Shown here piece after piece: positions 1 to 9,160 of a stretch of 64,000 nucleotides of DNA. The DNA lies in contig NZ_VFNC01000001.1 in the NCBI RefSeq assembly GCF_006715395.1, forward strand, positions 3,658,001 to 3,722,000, in the 5' to 3' direction. Source of the stretch: Streptomyces sp. SLBN-31 (GTDB lineage: Bacteria > Actinomycetota > Actinomycetes > Streptomycetales > Streptomycetaceae). The translations under genes were made by a program, and so were the position numbers. Below the pieces are notes generated by a model that worked only from the letters and a program-made list of their open reading frames with translations, had not been told where the DNA came from and did no database searches. Within the stretch, counting starts at the first letter, position 1; each line of letters starts with the position of its first letter.

Positions 1-297
1 TCCTACACGGTCCTGGTCGCCCTCTTCATGGCGGGCGACGGTGGGCTCACGGTCGTGTTGCGAACCGTGCGCTCGCTGATCATCCCGTCGACGGCACTCG
101 GTGCCACGCTCTCGCTGACCATGCTGATCCTGCTGCTACCCTTCCCCGCGGCCGGCATCCTCGTCGCGCTCACCCCGCCCGCGCACCTGGGCCGCGTGCT
201 GCTGGTCTGCGCCGTCCTCCAGGCTGTCGCTCTGATCGTCACCTTCATCAGACTCCGCCGTGCGCCGGCCCTGCGCCTGGTCGTCGACGGGGGATGA
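1..297 (+). CDS. C-terminal part of a membrane protein (5' end outside window)
   Basis: The frame is open from base 1 and stops with TGA at 295-297, so only the last 98 residues are visible. The first codons read SYTVLVALFMAGD. Three hydrophobic stretches (about residues 1-12, 27-57 with a Gly/Pro break, and 62-82) end in the basic LRRAPALRL tail, the usual inside-positive end of a polytopic membrane protein. GC3 is high throughout, supporting real coding. I do not recognise the family from this tail; a transporter or integral membrane enzyme is possible. An internal ATG at 28 is not a likely start because the upstream codons are also hydrophobic and in frame. Confidence 0.6.
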   Translation, partial: SYTVLVALFMAGDGGLTVVLRTVRSLIIPSTALGATLSLTMLILLLPFPAAGILVALTPPAHLGRVLLVCAVLQAVALIVTFIRLRRAPALRLVVDGG

Positions 298-443
298 ACA
301 CCACGCGCAGCAAGGCACAGGCGTTTCCGGCGCCAGAACTGCTGGGTTGTCCGCCGATGGAACCTGGTGCCCCGTCGGCCTGATCGTGCTCGCGGTCCCC
401 GCGGCGCCTCACCTGATCCGAGGGGGCCGCGCCCCGCTTCCGG

Positions 444-857
444 TCAGCGCAACCGGGCTCCGGCGGCGGCCAGTCGGGCGTGCCAGTCGCGCATCCGTGC
501 CGCCGCGCCACCGTTGAGCAACTGGTCCACCGCGCCTCCGGCCGCCGCCGCTCCCGATGATCCGGGGCCGGCGTCCTCCAGAGCCCGCTGCTGATCGGCG
601 CTGGGCGCGGGGGACAGGGAGGCGCCCCTCCCGACAAGGGCGTAGCGCTGTCCTTCGACGGTGAGCACGAGGGTGCCGAGCCGGGTGGGGCGACCGGTGA
701 CCGCGCTGGGGTCGGCCTGCAGAACGGTGGCGAGGGAGCGGTCCCGCACCTGCAGGCCGTCTGGACGCAGGGTGACCAGCACGGGCTCACAGCGGGCGCC
801 GTTCCACACGCTGCGCCGCCAGTACACGATCCCCGAGTGTCCGGTGTCTGTGCTCAT
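444..857 (-). CDS. conserved actinobacterial hypothetical protein, 137 aa
   Basis: The start is taken at the ATG giving MSTDTGHSGIVYWRRSVWNG; the frame runs 21 codons further upstream but those residues look non-coding. Residues 1-75 look like a compact beta-rich domain (VLVTLRPDGLQVRD, LGTLVLTVEGQRYALVGRG), and the C-terminal 60 residues are Ala/Gly-rich and probably helical. No signal peptide, membrane segment or catalytic motif is visible. Function is unknown. It stands alone, convergent with the membrane protein tail to the left and separated from the LacI remnant to the right. Confidence 0.55.
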   Translation of the reverse strand: MSTDTGHSGIVYWRRSVWNGARCEPVLVTLRPDGLQVRDRSLATVLQADPSAVTGRPTRLGTLVLTVEGQRYALVGRGASLSPAPSADQQRALEDAGPGSSGAAAAGGAVDQLLNGGAAARMRDWHARLAAAGARLR

Positions 858-1057
858 ACCACAGATCATGGCATGAACACGGCGCCCCCGGTCGCCGGCC
901 GGCACATGGCTGGAGCGCACCGAGCGTCCGCCGCGGCAGTGGCGGAAGACCCGGGCTCTAGCAGGCCCCAGGCGGCCGGCAGCAGCCAGAGCAGTGCCAG
1001 CGCGGTCAGTCCCGGGAACGTGAGCACGCGCGCGGTGCGGCTCTCCCCGAGGGAGAG

Positions 1058-1638
1058 GTGGATGCGGCGGGCCTCGGCGCGGCGGAGGTCTTGGCGTCGA
1101 ACCGGGTGCGCGACCACACCGCTTTGGCGGAGTCGTCCTTGCTGGCCCGGGGGCGCCGCCGCATCGCCGTCATCGGCGGCGCGCTGCGCGGCAGGCAGGG
1201 CACCGACCGGCAGCGCACCGACGGCCACCGCGCGGCCCTGACCGCCGCCGGCGTGCCCTTCGACCCCGGCCTGATGGTACCGGTGAACGCCTTCCACTGG
1301 CAGGACGGCGCGGACGCGGCGACACGGCTGATGCAGACCGCCACCCCGCCGGACGCACTGCTGTGCCTGAACGACAACCTGGCCCTGGGCGCCCTGCGCG
1401 CGCTGTACGAGACGGGCTGCGGGTGCCCGGCGAGGTGGACGTGGTCGGCTTCGACGACATCGAGGCCTCGCGCTACAGCGTGCCCAGCCTGACCTCCGTC
1501 GCTCCCGACAAACGCGAGATCGCCCGGGCCGCGGTGTCCTTGCTCCTGGAGCGCATCGACAGCCCCGACCCGTCCGCTCCCTGCCGGGATGAAGTGATCG
1601 GCCACCGGATCATGGTCCGGGAGAGCAGCGGCGGCTGA
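1058..1638 (+). pseudogene. LacI/GalR-family regulator remnant, ligand-binding half only, frameshifted
   Basis: The first frame carries typical type-1 periplasmic-binding-fold sequence (RRRIAVIGGA, DALLCLNDNLALGALRAL) and then turns to nonsense near 1420. The next frame continues with GEVDVVGFDDIEASRYSVP and LTSVAPDKREIARAA, the standard LacI C-terminal half, to the stop at 1638. Restoring one G in the GGGCTGCGGG stretch would rejoin them. The DNA-binding helix-turn-helix and hinge are absent upstream, so the gene is truncated as well as frameshifted. On the opposite strand at about 866-1040 a reading frame with a hydrophobic segment (LTALALLWLLPAAWGLL) may be the tail of another deleted membrane gene, so a deletion junction near 1050 is likely. 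Confidence 0.75.
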
Positions 1639-1979
1639 ACGGCGCCTGGGTGTCACGGGGTTCGTAACTGGACCTACCGGGTGTCCGCCTCTCGAGACCG
1701 CAGCCATGGTGCGCCGCTGTCCGGGCCGCACGCTCCTTGCAGCACTGGCCGGTTGCGCCGCGAGGCTGCCACTCAGGCGATAGCAGCGAAGGGGCGCAGG
1801 TCACCCGCCTGCACCGCTCTCGGTGCTGTTGATGGTCGGCTCTTCGATCGAGAGAACTCGTCGGGCGAGGGATGCGCGCGTTCCGCCGGGCCGAGCCACT
1901 CGGATTGAGAAGCCGCGGCGCTGAATCCGATGATCCTCACTTGTTGGACTTCAGAATCGTGCACGAGCATGGTTGACGC
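1639..1979. other. intergenic region, no gene seen
   Basis: These 341 bases between the LacI remnant and the aldo/keto reductase hold no reading frame with convincing codon bias. The last 60 bases are more AT-rich (around TTGTTGGACTTCAGAATCG) and are the likely place for the reductase promoter. No clear Shine-Dalgarno sequence precedes the ATG at 1980. Confidence 0.4.
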
Positions 1980-3023
1980 ATGACCCACGTCGCACATCCC
2001 GACCGCTACGACGGCACCATCCGCTACCGGCGGACCGGCCGCTCCGGTCTCCACCTCCCGCTGCTCTCTCTGGGGTACTGGCACAACTTCGGGGACGACC
2101 GTCCCTTCGAGACCCAGCGCGAGATCGCGCTGCGCGCCTTCGACCTCGGAATCACCCACCACGATCTGGCGAACAACTACGGTCCGCCCTACGGCTCGGC
2201 GGAGATCAACTTCGGCCGGCTGATGAAGCAGGACCTTGCGCCGTACCGCGACGAGATGGTGATCTCCACCAAAGCCGGCTGGGACATGTGGCCCGGGCCG
2301 TACGGTCAGGGCGGCGGCTCACGCAAGTACATGCTCGCCTCGCTCGACCAGTCCCTGACTCGCATGGGCCTGGACCATGTCGACATCTTCTACTCCCACC
2401 GCCTCGACGCCGGCACGCCGCTGGAGGAGACGATGGGCGCGCTCGACACCGCGGTGCGCCAGGGCAAGGCGCTCTACGTCGGCATCTCCTCCTACGACCC
2501 CGAGCGCACCCGTCAGGCGGCCGCCATCCTGCGGGACCTCGGCACGCCGCTGCTGATCCACCAGCCCTCGTACAGCATGCTCAACCGTTGGATCGAGACC
2601 GACGGGCTGTTGGACGTCGCCCAGGAGGAGGGCTTCGGCGTCATCGGCTTCACCGCCCTCGCCCAGGGGATGCTGACGGGCCGCTACCTCGACGGCGTCC
2701 CGGAGGGCTCGCGGGCCGCGGCCGGCACGTCCTTCGACGCGGCGTGGCTGACGGACGAGATGCGGGGCAGGCTGCGTGCGCTGAACGACATCGCCGCCCG
2801 GCGCGGGCAAACGCTGGCCCAGATGGCGCTGGCGTGGGCGCTGCGGGACGAGCGGGTCACCTCGCTGGTCATCGGCGCCTCCCGTACGGAGCAACTGGAG
2901 CAGAACGTCGCCGCGCTGGAGAACCTGGAGTTCACCGCCGAGGAACTGGCCGAGATCGACAAGTACGCCACCGACGGCGACGTCGACCTGTGGCGGGACG
3001 CCCGGCAGGGCAACATCGGCTGA
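1980..3023 (+). CDS. aldo/keto reductase, YghZ/L-glyceraldehyde 3-phosphate reductase-like
   Basis: A 347-residue cytoplasmic NADPH-dependent reductase with a TIM-barrel fold. The catalytic tetrad is visible: Asp62 and Tyr67 in HDLANNYGPPYGSAE, Lys98 in STKAGW and His140 in DIFYSHRLD. The long GPPYGSAEINFGR segment and the C-terminal VIGASRTEQLEQNV cofactor region are typical of the YghZ (AKR14) subgroup, which reduces L-glyceraldehyde 3-phosphate and methylglyoxal in other bacteria; the substrate here is inferred. Length is normal and the frame is intact. It stands as a single gene. A role in aldehyde detoxification or sugar catabolism next to the lost LacI regulator is possible but unproven. 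Confidence 0.92.
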   Translation: MTHVAHPDRYDGTIRYRRTGRSGLHLPLLSLGYWHNFGDDRPFETQREIALRAFDLGITHHDLANNYGPPYGSAEINFGRLMKQDLAPYRDEMVISTKAGWDMWPGPYGQGGGSRKYMLASLDQSLTRMGLDHVDIFYSHRLDAGTPLEETMGALDTAVRQGKALYVGISSYDPERTRQAAAILRDLGTPLLIHQPSYSMLNRWIETDGLLDVAQEEGFGVIGFTALAQGMLTGRYLDGVPEGSRAAAGTSFDAAWLTDEMRGRLRALNDIAARRGQTLAQMALAWALRDERVTSLVIGASRTEQLEQNVAALENLEFTAEELAEIDKYATDGDVDLWRDARQGNIG

Positions 3024-3194
3024 CACGGCAGCCGCCCCGACTCCGCGCCGGGCCCGCGGTTCACCGTCGGGTATGGCAGGCCAGGAAGGGCACTGGGTCG
3101 ATGGGGCGCAAGCGGTCGAGGTGCTGCGGCAGTTGGTCGGGGTGTCTGACGAAGGTGCGGAGGGCGAGCGGTTCCCCACACGACACAACTGCCG

Positions 3195-3680
3195 TCATTG
3201 AGGCAGCCCTTCGAGGTGGCGGAGCCAGGTGTAGTTGACGGGCTGGGCAGCATTCCACTCTTGTTGAAGACCCGGATCAACGGGCACGAACCCGGCACCC
3301 GTATAGCACCGGAGCGCCCTGTCGTTCTCCGGATGCACCCGCATGAAGACGTCATCGAAGCCTGCCTCGACAGCCCGCGCAAGCAGACCTCGAACGAGTT
3401 CACGGCCCACTCCTTCGCCCCGGACCTCGGGATCCACGATGAGCCGTGCCAGCTCGACCTCGTCTTCCTCGGCGTCGAACCACAACTCCCCATAGGCAAG
3501 GAGTCTCTCGCCCTCGACAAGCACGTGCGCTTCCACATCGTCGCCCTGCTGCCACCCGGAGATCGTCTCTTCCGGCATGGGGAACTCGCTTCCCCCGCAC
3601 CACATGACGACTTCCGTCAAAGATGTCGGCCAACCGGCAACGGAGGCAGCGTGCACAGGGGCAAAGCGGCGCAGGTCCAT
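3195..3680 (-). CDS. GNAT-family N-acetyltransferase
   Basis: About 161 residues from the ATG giving MDLRRFAPVHAASVAGW; the frame extends to an alternative ATG at 3728. The acetyl-CoA binding motif A is clear: ARLIVDPEVRGEGVGRELV, followed by motif B around ENDRALRCYTGAGFVPV. The N-terminal part (VVMWCGGSEFPMPEETISGW) resembles Streptomyces acetyltransferases of the RimJ/RimL-like branch. The acyl acceptor cannot be told from sequence. Downstream, at about 3061-3180 on the same strand, a coding-looking tail (EPLALRTFVRHPDQLPQ) without a start may be the stub of another gene. Confidence 0.85.
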   Translation of the reverse strand: MDLRRFAPVHAASVAGWPTSLTEVVMWCGGSEFPMPEETISGWQQGDDVEAHVLVEGERLLAYGELWFDAEEDEVELARLIVDPEVRGEGVGRELVRGLLARAVEAGFDDVFMRVHPENDRALRCYTGAGFVPVDPGLQQEWNAAQPVNYTWLRHLEGLPQ

Positions 3681-3728
3681 TAACGTCCATCCGTCCTGGG
3701 CTGGTCTGATCGGATGGGCACCGGTCAT

Positions 3729-4062
3729 CCGTTCCGGGGCCCGCGGCAGCTGACGCTACGTGGGGTGCTCCAGGCGATCCACCGCATTTGATAGTTGGCG
3801 TTCCGGCTGGCCGCATGATGGTCAGCCACTTCCGGAGGAATGCCTGAGGCCGACGCCCTCAGCCGTGTTGGACTCGCCCGTTCTCCGCCGGCCGAGGCCA
3901 TGGCTCACCCGTTCCGGCTCTCCCTTCTTCGGGGCGGAACGTCATGTCCATGCTGTTAGTCTCCTTGGACACGCGCGTGGGGGGAGCGGCCGGGGGGCCG
4001 CAGGGGATGCCAGGGCGTTGCCGTACCTCCTGCACATGCCTGCCCTGCTTTCTGGAGGAACG
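3729..4062. other. intergenic region upstream of secreted protein gene
   Basis: No gene is supported here. A frame continuous with the downstream secreted protein runs back to 3760, but its residues before the GTG at 4063 are arginine/proline-rich noise and would place sequence in front of a signal peptide. The promoter for the downstream gene should lie here; I see no strong consensus boxes. Confidence 0.4.
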
Positions 4063-7000
4063 GTGGCCCAGCTCCACCCTCGTCGGCACAGACCCGGCAT
4101 CGGCTCACGCTCGGCACGACGGACCGCAGCCGCCCTCATGGCGGCGCTGACCGTCGGCTTCCCGCTCGGGTACACGCACGCTGTGGCGGCGCCGGCCGTG
4201 CCCGCAGTCTCCGCCCAGGGCCTGGTCCTGCCGGCCGCCGCGCGGGCAGTTCCCCGGTTCACCCGGATTCTCAACGCCGGGACCAGCGGATTCCTGTGGG
4301 CTCAGGAGAGCGACGACCGGTTCCTGTGGACGGACTACGCCACCGGTACCACCACAGCGATCGAACAGCACATGCCGGCCCCGCTCCAGTACAACATCGA
4401 CGACGGCTCGACCCTGGGGGACCTCTCCTTCCAAGTCGGCTACTACGGAGACGGATCGGACACTGTCGCCCTCTACTCGGAGGAGGACGATCAGGTCACG
4501 CTGATCCAGGGCGCCGGCACCTCGGGCGGCAGCGTCGTCGTCCCCGTGCCCGAGCCCTACTCGTACCAGGGCACTTTCGGCGCCACCGTCCTCACCAGCA
4601 CGAGCGGCGAAGGCGGCAACCCGGAGGCCTATCAGCTCCGGCGCTTCGTAAGCGGCCAGGTCCAGGAGACGCCGGTGACGGGGCTTCCCTCCGGCGTCGG
4701 CGACATCCGCGTCGAGGACGGTGACGCTCGGTCGGTCATCCTGCGCTACCAGACGGACGACGGTACGCGCTGGAGCATCGTCGACCTCACCACGGGCGCA
4801 TCCAGCCCCCTGCCCGACCGCCCCAGCCCCCAGGAGGGCTGGGAGGTGACCGGCTTCAGGCTGAGCCCCGGCTCGGTGCTGCGGCTGCGCCCGGGACGCG
4901 GCAAGGCGGACGTGCTCGACCGCGCCGACCTGGCCGCGCCGCCCCGAACCCTGGAAACGAGCTCACTGTCGTACGAGGCCACCTACGGCGTCGTCGGCTC
5001 GGCACTGCTGGGTGTCGAGCCGATGGCGCCGGGCGACAACAAGTACCGGGGCCAGCCCCTGGTCGCCCTCGCCTCCGACGGGTCGGACACCGCCTCGACC
5101 ACCGTCATGGATCCGGCCGCCCACCAGCTCGTGCAAGCGCCGGACGGTTCCGTCCTGGTGGCGGGTGCCGCGCACCCCGTCGAGCAGGGGGACCTCGACT
5201 GGGGCGTGTACCGGGTCGCGCAGGGCGCCGACGGGTCGGTCACCCGCAGCCGCCTGACCGCCGTGCAGCCGATGCCCGCGCAGATCCACGGCCTCTCCCT
5301 GGGCAGCGGCATCCTCAGCACGGCTGACAACAGCACGCTCTACGAGCCCGGCACCGTCCTCGGCGCCTACCGCAGCACCTGGCTCACCACGAGCGGCACC
5401 CCGAGCCCCACCCGTAGCACCGTGGACGGCCTGGTCAGCGGCTGGGACGGCCCCTGCGACCAGATCATGCCCCGCTGCATCCGCATGTTCGCCGACGGCG
5501 CCGGCCACCACGGCCGCCGCGAGGCCACCGAGTCCGGCCTGACCATGCTCCGCTCCAACGGCGTGGCCGGCTGGGGTCCGACCCTCGACACCGGCGACGA
5601 CTCCCCGCGGCTCGCGGACCTCTCCGGGCGGTACGCCGTCGTCAACGGCGCCTCCTCCGGCCAGCAGTACATCGGCGAGTTCGCCGCCGCAGGAGCGGGC
5701 AAGGTCCTGATCAAGCGCGACCGCGTCGCCGCCGCCGTGTGGGGGAACACCCTGTGGAGCGGCGCGGCCGGCGGAGGCAAGGTCACCGCCACTCGCCTGC
5801 CTGCGGGGACCGCAGCGGAGTCCTTCACCACCCGCAACGGCTGCACTCCCTCCGGCCTCCAGGCCGTGGACCGCTTCGTGTACTGGGTCTGCGAGGACGC
5901 CTCGGGGGACGTGCACGGCGCGGGCCTGTACGACCGCGCCACCAAGCGCACCTCCACCGCCCCGGACGGCAGGGTCCTGCTCGGTGACGGATACCTGGTC
6001 GAGCGCGTTTCCGGCACTCAGTCGGCCAGCGGGCTGACACTGATCGACCTGCACAACGGACTGCCCGCCTCCGGCAGTCACACCGACCTGCCGAGCCGCA
6101 AACTCGCCGACTGGACCGACATCGGCCCGAAGAACACCGAGGCCGGAACCAGTTGGACCGTGGACCGCTTCGGCGGCGGCGTCGCCTACGCCGACCGCGA
6201 CCAGCGCGTGCACGTCGTACCGGCCGGTGTTCCCACGTCCCCGCTCACGGCCGTCGACGCCATGGTCGTCGCAGGATCCGCGAACTGGTCCGGCTCCTGG
6301 TGGCTGTCAAAGCCCGCGGCGGACTGGAAGGTGACGATCCGCCAGAAGGCGTCCGGCACCGCCGTTCGCACGCTGTCCGGTGCCGAGGCCCGTGGTCTGC
6401 TGACGGTTGACTGGGACGGCAAGGACAGCGCCGGCCGCCCGGTCACCAACGGCACCTATACCTGGACCCTCACCGCCAAGGCCGCCGACGGCCAGGGCGC
6501 TGCGCTCACCCTTTCCGCAGACGTCAAGGTGACGGCCGGGGCGGCGGCACCGCGCGACTACGTCGGCAGCGACGGAGTCGGTGACGTCCTCACCCTCAGC
6601 TCCTCCGGCACCGTCACCATCCACCGCGGCACCGGTACGGGCACGCTGGGCGGCACGGTTTCCGGATCCGGGTGGCCGGCCACCGCCCAGTTCGTGCCGT
6701 TCGGCGACCTCGACGGCGACCACTGCAACGACGTGCTGGTCCGTACCGGCGGCGCCCTGCGGGCCTACCGCCCGGCCTGTGGCAAAGCCGCGACGCCCAC
6801 CACGCCATACACGTCACTCGGCACCTCGGGCTGGAATGCGTACGACGTTCTGACCTCCCCCGGCGACGTCAACGGCGACGGCCGTCCCGACCTGATCGGC
6901 CGCCAGTCCTCGACCGCAGACGTCTACCTCTTCAAGGGTCTGGCCAACGGGAAGCTCTCATCCCGCGCGAAGATCGCCTCCCACTGGACCGGATACAAGA

Positions 7001-7320
7001 AGATCCTCGGCGGCGGTGACCTCAATGGCGACGGCCGCGGTGACCTCCTCGTCCAGGACAAGTCGAACGTGCTGTGGCGGTATGAGGCGAACACCACGAG
7101 CACGGGCGGCTTCAAGGCCCGGGTCAAGGTGTTCAGCGACTGGGGTTCCTCCTACAACGCGGTCATCGGCGTCGGCGACATCACCGGCGACGGCCGCGCG
7201 GACCTCGTGGCCCGGGACACCACCGGCACCGTATGGCGCTACAACGGCAACGGCAGGGGCTCCTTCGGCAGCCGCACAAAGATCACCACGGGCTGGAAGG
7301 ACTACAAGGCCGTCATCTGA
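4063..7320 (+). CDS. secreted FG-GAP/VCBS-repeat protein with FlgD-like Ig domain
   Basis: The GTG at 4063 is chosen because GGAGG lies 4 nt upstream and the product then begins with an Arg-rich n-region (RSARRTAAALMAAL), a hydrophobic core and an Ala-rich cleavage region (HAVAAPAVPAVSA), a classic export signal. The mature part of this 1085-residue protein has about 700 residues with beta-propeller-like repeats, then a FlgD-type Ig fold (residues about 750-830; TVDWDGKDSAGRPVTNGTYT). It ends in four or five FG-GAP/VCBS units carrying Ca-binding DxDGDxxxD-like loops (GDLDGDHCNDVL, GDVNGDGRPDLI, GDLNGDGRGDLL, GDITGDGRADLV). It is probably extracellular and calcium-binding; the biological ligand is unknown. 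Streptomyces genomes often encode several such proteins. Confidence 0.9.
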   Translation: MAQLHPRRHRPGIGSRSARRTAAALMAALTVGFPLGYTHAVAAPAVPAVSAQGLVLPAAARAVPRFTRILNAGTSGFLWAQESDDRFLWTDYATGTTTAIEQHMPAPLQYNIDDGSTLGDLSFQVGYYGDGSDTVALYSEEDDQVTLIQGAGTSGGSVVVPVPEPYSYQGTFGATVLTSTSGEGGNPEAYQLRRFVSGQVQETPVTGLPSGVGDIRVEDGDARSVILRYQTDDGTRWSIVDLTTGASSPLPDRPSPQEGWEVTGFRLSPGSVLRLRPGRGKADVLDRADLAAPPRTLETSSLSYEATYGVVGSALLGVEPMAPGDNKYRGQPLVALASDGSDTASTTVMDPAAHQLVQAPDGSVLVAGAAHPVEQGDLDWGVYRVAQGADGSVTRSRLTAVQPMPAQIHGLSLGSGILSTADNSTLYEPGTVLGAYRSTWLTTSGTPSPTRSTVDGLVSGWDGPCDQIMPRCIRMFADGAGHHGRREATESGLTMLRSNGVAGWGPTLDTGDDSPRLADLSGRYAVVNGASSGQQYIGEFAAAGAGKVLIKRDRVAAAVWGNTLWSGAAGGGKVTATRLPAGTAAESFTTRNGCTPSGLQAVDRFVYWVCEDASGDVHGAGLYDRATKRTSTAPDGRVLLGDGYLVERVSGTQSASGLTLIDLHNGLPASGSHTDLPSRKLADWTDIGPKNTEAGTSWTVDRFGGGVAYADRDQRVHVVPAGVPTSPLTAVDAMVVAGSANWSGSWWLSKPAADWKVTIRQKASGTAVRTLSGAEARGLLTVDWDGKDSAGRPVTNGTYTWTLTAKAADGQGAALTLSADVKVTAGAAAPRDYVGSDGVGDVLTLSSSGTVTIHRGTGTGTLGGTVSGSGWPATAQFVPFGDLDGDHCNDVLVRTGGALRAYRPACGKAATPTTPYTSLGTSGWNAYDVLTSPGDVNGDGRPDLIGRQSSTADVYLFKGLANGKLSSRAKIASHWTGYKKILGGGDLNGDGRGDLLVQDKSNVLWRYEANTTSTGGFKARVKVFSDWGSSYNAVIGVGDITGDGRADLVARDTTGTVWRYNGNGRGSFGSRTKITTGWKDYKAVI

Positions 7321-7334
7321 CGACAACCGGGCCC

Positions 7335-7360
7335 GCCCGGCATCCTCCGGGGTGCCGGGC
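7335..7360. terminator. hairpin terminator between convergent genes
   Basis: GCCCGGCA and TGCCGGGC form a perfect 8-bp stem with a 10-nt loop, 15 bases after the stop of the secreted protein and between two convergent genes. There is no T tract, as is usual in Streptomyces. It may serve both directions. Confidence 0.6.
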
Positions 7361-7485
7361 GACGCCGTGATCGAAGTCCCCCCGCCAGCGGACCGAGACC
7401 CGCACCACCACCCAGACCACCGCCCTCGGCGAAGCCGAAGTCGTGACCCCGGCCGCACTGGCGTGGTGAGCCAGCTGGTGGTTGC

Positions 7486-8270
7486 TCAGACCTGCTGCTC
7501 GAATTCCAGGGCTTCGTACCGCCGCTGTGCGATGTCCTCGCGGGTGCCGACGATCAGGGTCTGGGTGTAGACGTTGAGGTCGATCGACTGGCCGTGTATC
7601 TGCGCCAGGAGAACGAGGTCGCCCTCGTCCGGTGCCAACTGCCAAGGGCTGGAGAAGCCGCCCAGTTGGACGGAAACTCCATGGGAGGCACCGCCCGCCG
7701 CCGCTTCCCGCACGGCGTCCTCGAAATCGTCCAGGATGTCGTCCCGGTCCGCGCCGCCATCCAGGAACGCGCTGGTCGCGGGGGTATCGCGCCAATCGGG
7801 TGAGACGGTCAGTCCCGGCACCGGATACAGAACATCCGGCTGGTAGACCCTGACCTGCGCCGGCTCGCCGTCGAGTTCGTACGTCGCCGGGCGTTCCGTG
7901 GTCCGTGCGTCGGCGGGGACGTGGAGCACCACGGACGACTCCGGCTCGTACTCGATCTCGGGAAGAACAACAGGCTTCCGTCGTGCGGGAGTTCGATGTC
8001 CAGGGCTTCCCGGGGGACTGCCGCGCAGTCCACGGTCAGCACCAGAGGGTCGCGTCCGTCGGGCCAGTCGACGCCGTCCGGCAGGCAGGGGAGGCCTCCC
8101 GTGCGCGCGGCGGGCCGGGCCTCTTCCTGCTGGGCGGGCGTCAGGTCCCGGAAGGGGACCAGGTGAAGGCACGGTCGGGAGCCGGTGAGCAGCTCCTGCG
8201 CGACGGGCCCGGGGACGCCATGCTTCTCGGCCGCTCGGTAGACGAGCTCTTCCACGATCGAAGTAGTCAT
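7486..8270 (-). pseudogene. DUF1963 (YwqG-like) protein, single-base frameshift
   Basis: The N-terminal frame starts at MTTSIVEELVYRAAEKHG and contains the family hallmarks RTGGLPCLPDGVDWP and LVLTVDCAAVP, running to HDGSLLFF. The continuation, EIEYEPESSVVLHVPAD through LGGFSSPWQLAPDEGDLVLLAQ to the stop at 7486, lies in the next frame. The break is in a CCC run at about 7960; one missing base explains it. Restored, the protein would be about 261 residues, a normal DUF1963 length. DUF1963 proteins are cytoplasmic and of unknown function. Conservation is good on both sides, so a sequencing error is as likely as a true mutation. Confidence 0.8.
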
Positions 8271-8353
8271 GACCGCGATCATGCCAGGGCCCACTGACAC
8301 CGACTGCCGCCCAATTGCCGCTCAGTTGGGGGTAGTTACTACAGTTCCGGAGC

Positions 8354-9010
8354 CTATGGCTCTTCGTCTCCGCCGGTTGGGGCGCGGTGGGACTGGCGAG
8401 TTCCGCGGTCGGCGGCGGGAGGGGTGCGCGGGCGTAGGCGCTCGCCCTGCGGGCCGAACATGATCAGGTACTCGACCGGGCCGCCGGGACTGGCGTTCGT
8501 GACGCCGTGCAGGGTACGGGTGTCGAACTCGGCGGTGTCCCCGGCCCTCAGGATGAGGTCGTGGTCGCCGAGGGCGAGCCACAGTCTCCCGTACAGGACG
8601 CACAGCCACTCGTAGCCGTCATGGGAGACCTGACGGGGGCGCGCCGGCGGATCTTCGAGGGCGGGCAGGACGTGCTTGTGGGCGTGCAGGCCGCCGACGT
8701 AACGGGTCAACGGCAGCACTGCCTTGTCATCGCCGAAGCTCAGCGGCGCCGCGGCGCGCGGCTTGGCCGCGGGGGCGGGTGCGGGCGCTGTGCCGGTCAG
8801 TTCGTCCAGGCCGACGCCGTACTCCTTCGAAAGCTGAAGCAGCACCTCCAGGGTGGGCTGGCGACGACCGGTCTCGATCCGGGACAGCGTACTGGTCGAG
8901 ATGCCGGTCGCACAGCTGACAGCGGCGAGCGTCGCGCCGTGGTGCTCGCGCGCGGCCCGCAACCGGGGCCCCATTGCGGCGATCGTGCCTTCCACGTCAT
9001 CGACTGCCAT
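8354..9010 (-). CDS. XRE-family regulator with C-terminal cupin
   Basis: The ATG at 9010 (MAVDDVEGTIAAMG) is preferred because AGGAAGGG precedes it; an upstream ATG at 9037 is in frame. Residues about 12-65 form the helix-turn-helix (LAAVSCATGISTSTLSRIETG). Residues about 100-190 form a small cupin barrel (WLCVLYGRLWLALGDHDLILRAGDTAEFDTRTLHGV) that probably binds a small ligand. This HTH-cupin architecture is common in actinobacterial one-component regulators. The gene is divergent from the epoxide hydrolase gene, with a 150-bp shared promoter region that holds a short palindrome, so it most likely controls that gene and itself. Confidence 0.9.
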   Translation of the reverse strand: MAVDDVEGTIAAMGPRLRAAREHHGATLAAVSCATGISTSTLSRIETGRRQPTLEVLLQLSKEYGVGLDELTGTAPAPAPAAKPRAAAPLSFGDDKAVLPLTRYVGGLHAHKHVLPALEDPPARPRQVSHDGYEWLCVLYGRLWLALGDHDLILRAGDTAEFDTRTLHGVTNASPGGPVEYLIMFGPQGERLRPRTPPAADRGTRQSHRAPTGGDEEP

Positions 9011-9060
9011 CTTTCCCGGCCCTTCCTGCCGTGCCATTCAACCCCCTGTGTCCTGCGAGT

Positions 9061-9075
9061 TCGCCAGATTGGCAA
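9061..9075. promoter_or_regulatory. candidate operator of the XRE-cupin regulator
   Basis: GCCA-GAT-TGGC, extended by one outer T/A pair, lies in the divergent intergenic region. It is the only inverted repeat I see there. Binding by the adjacent regulator is an inference from position. Confidence 0.35.
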
Positions 9076-9160
9076 GGCTGGTCGCGGCGGGCGGACACCG
9101 CGCCGCATGATCGATGGGTAGCCGCATCAGCCGCATCAGCCGCGAACCGAGGAGAAGCCC

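Noticed and set aside
4963..6213. 416-codon open frame on the minus strand
   Set aside because: Lies entirely inside the secreted VCBS protein gene on the opposite strand and has Gly/Ala/Val-rich shadow composition.
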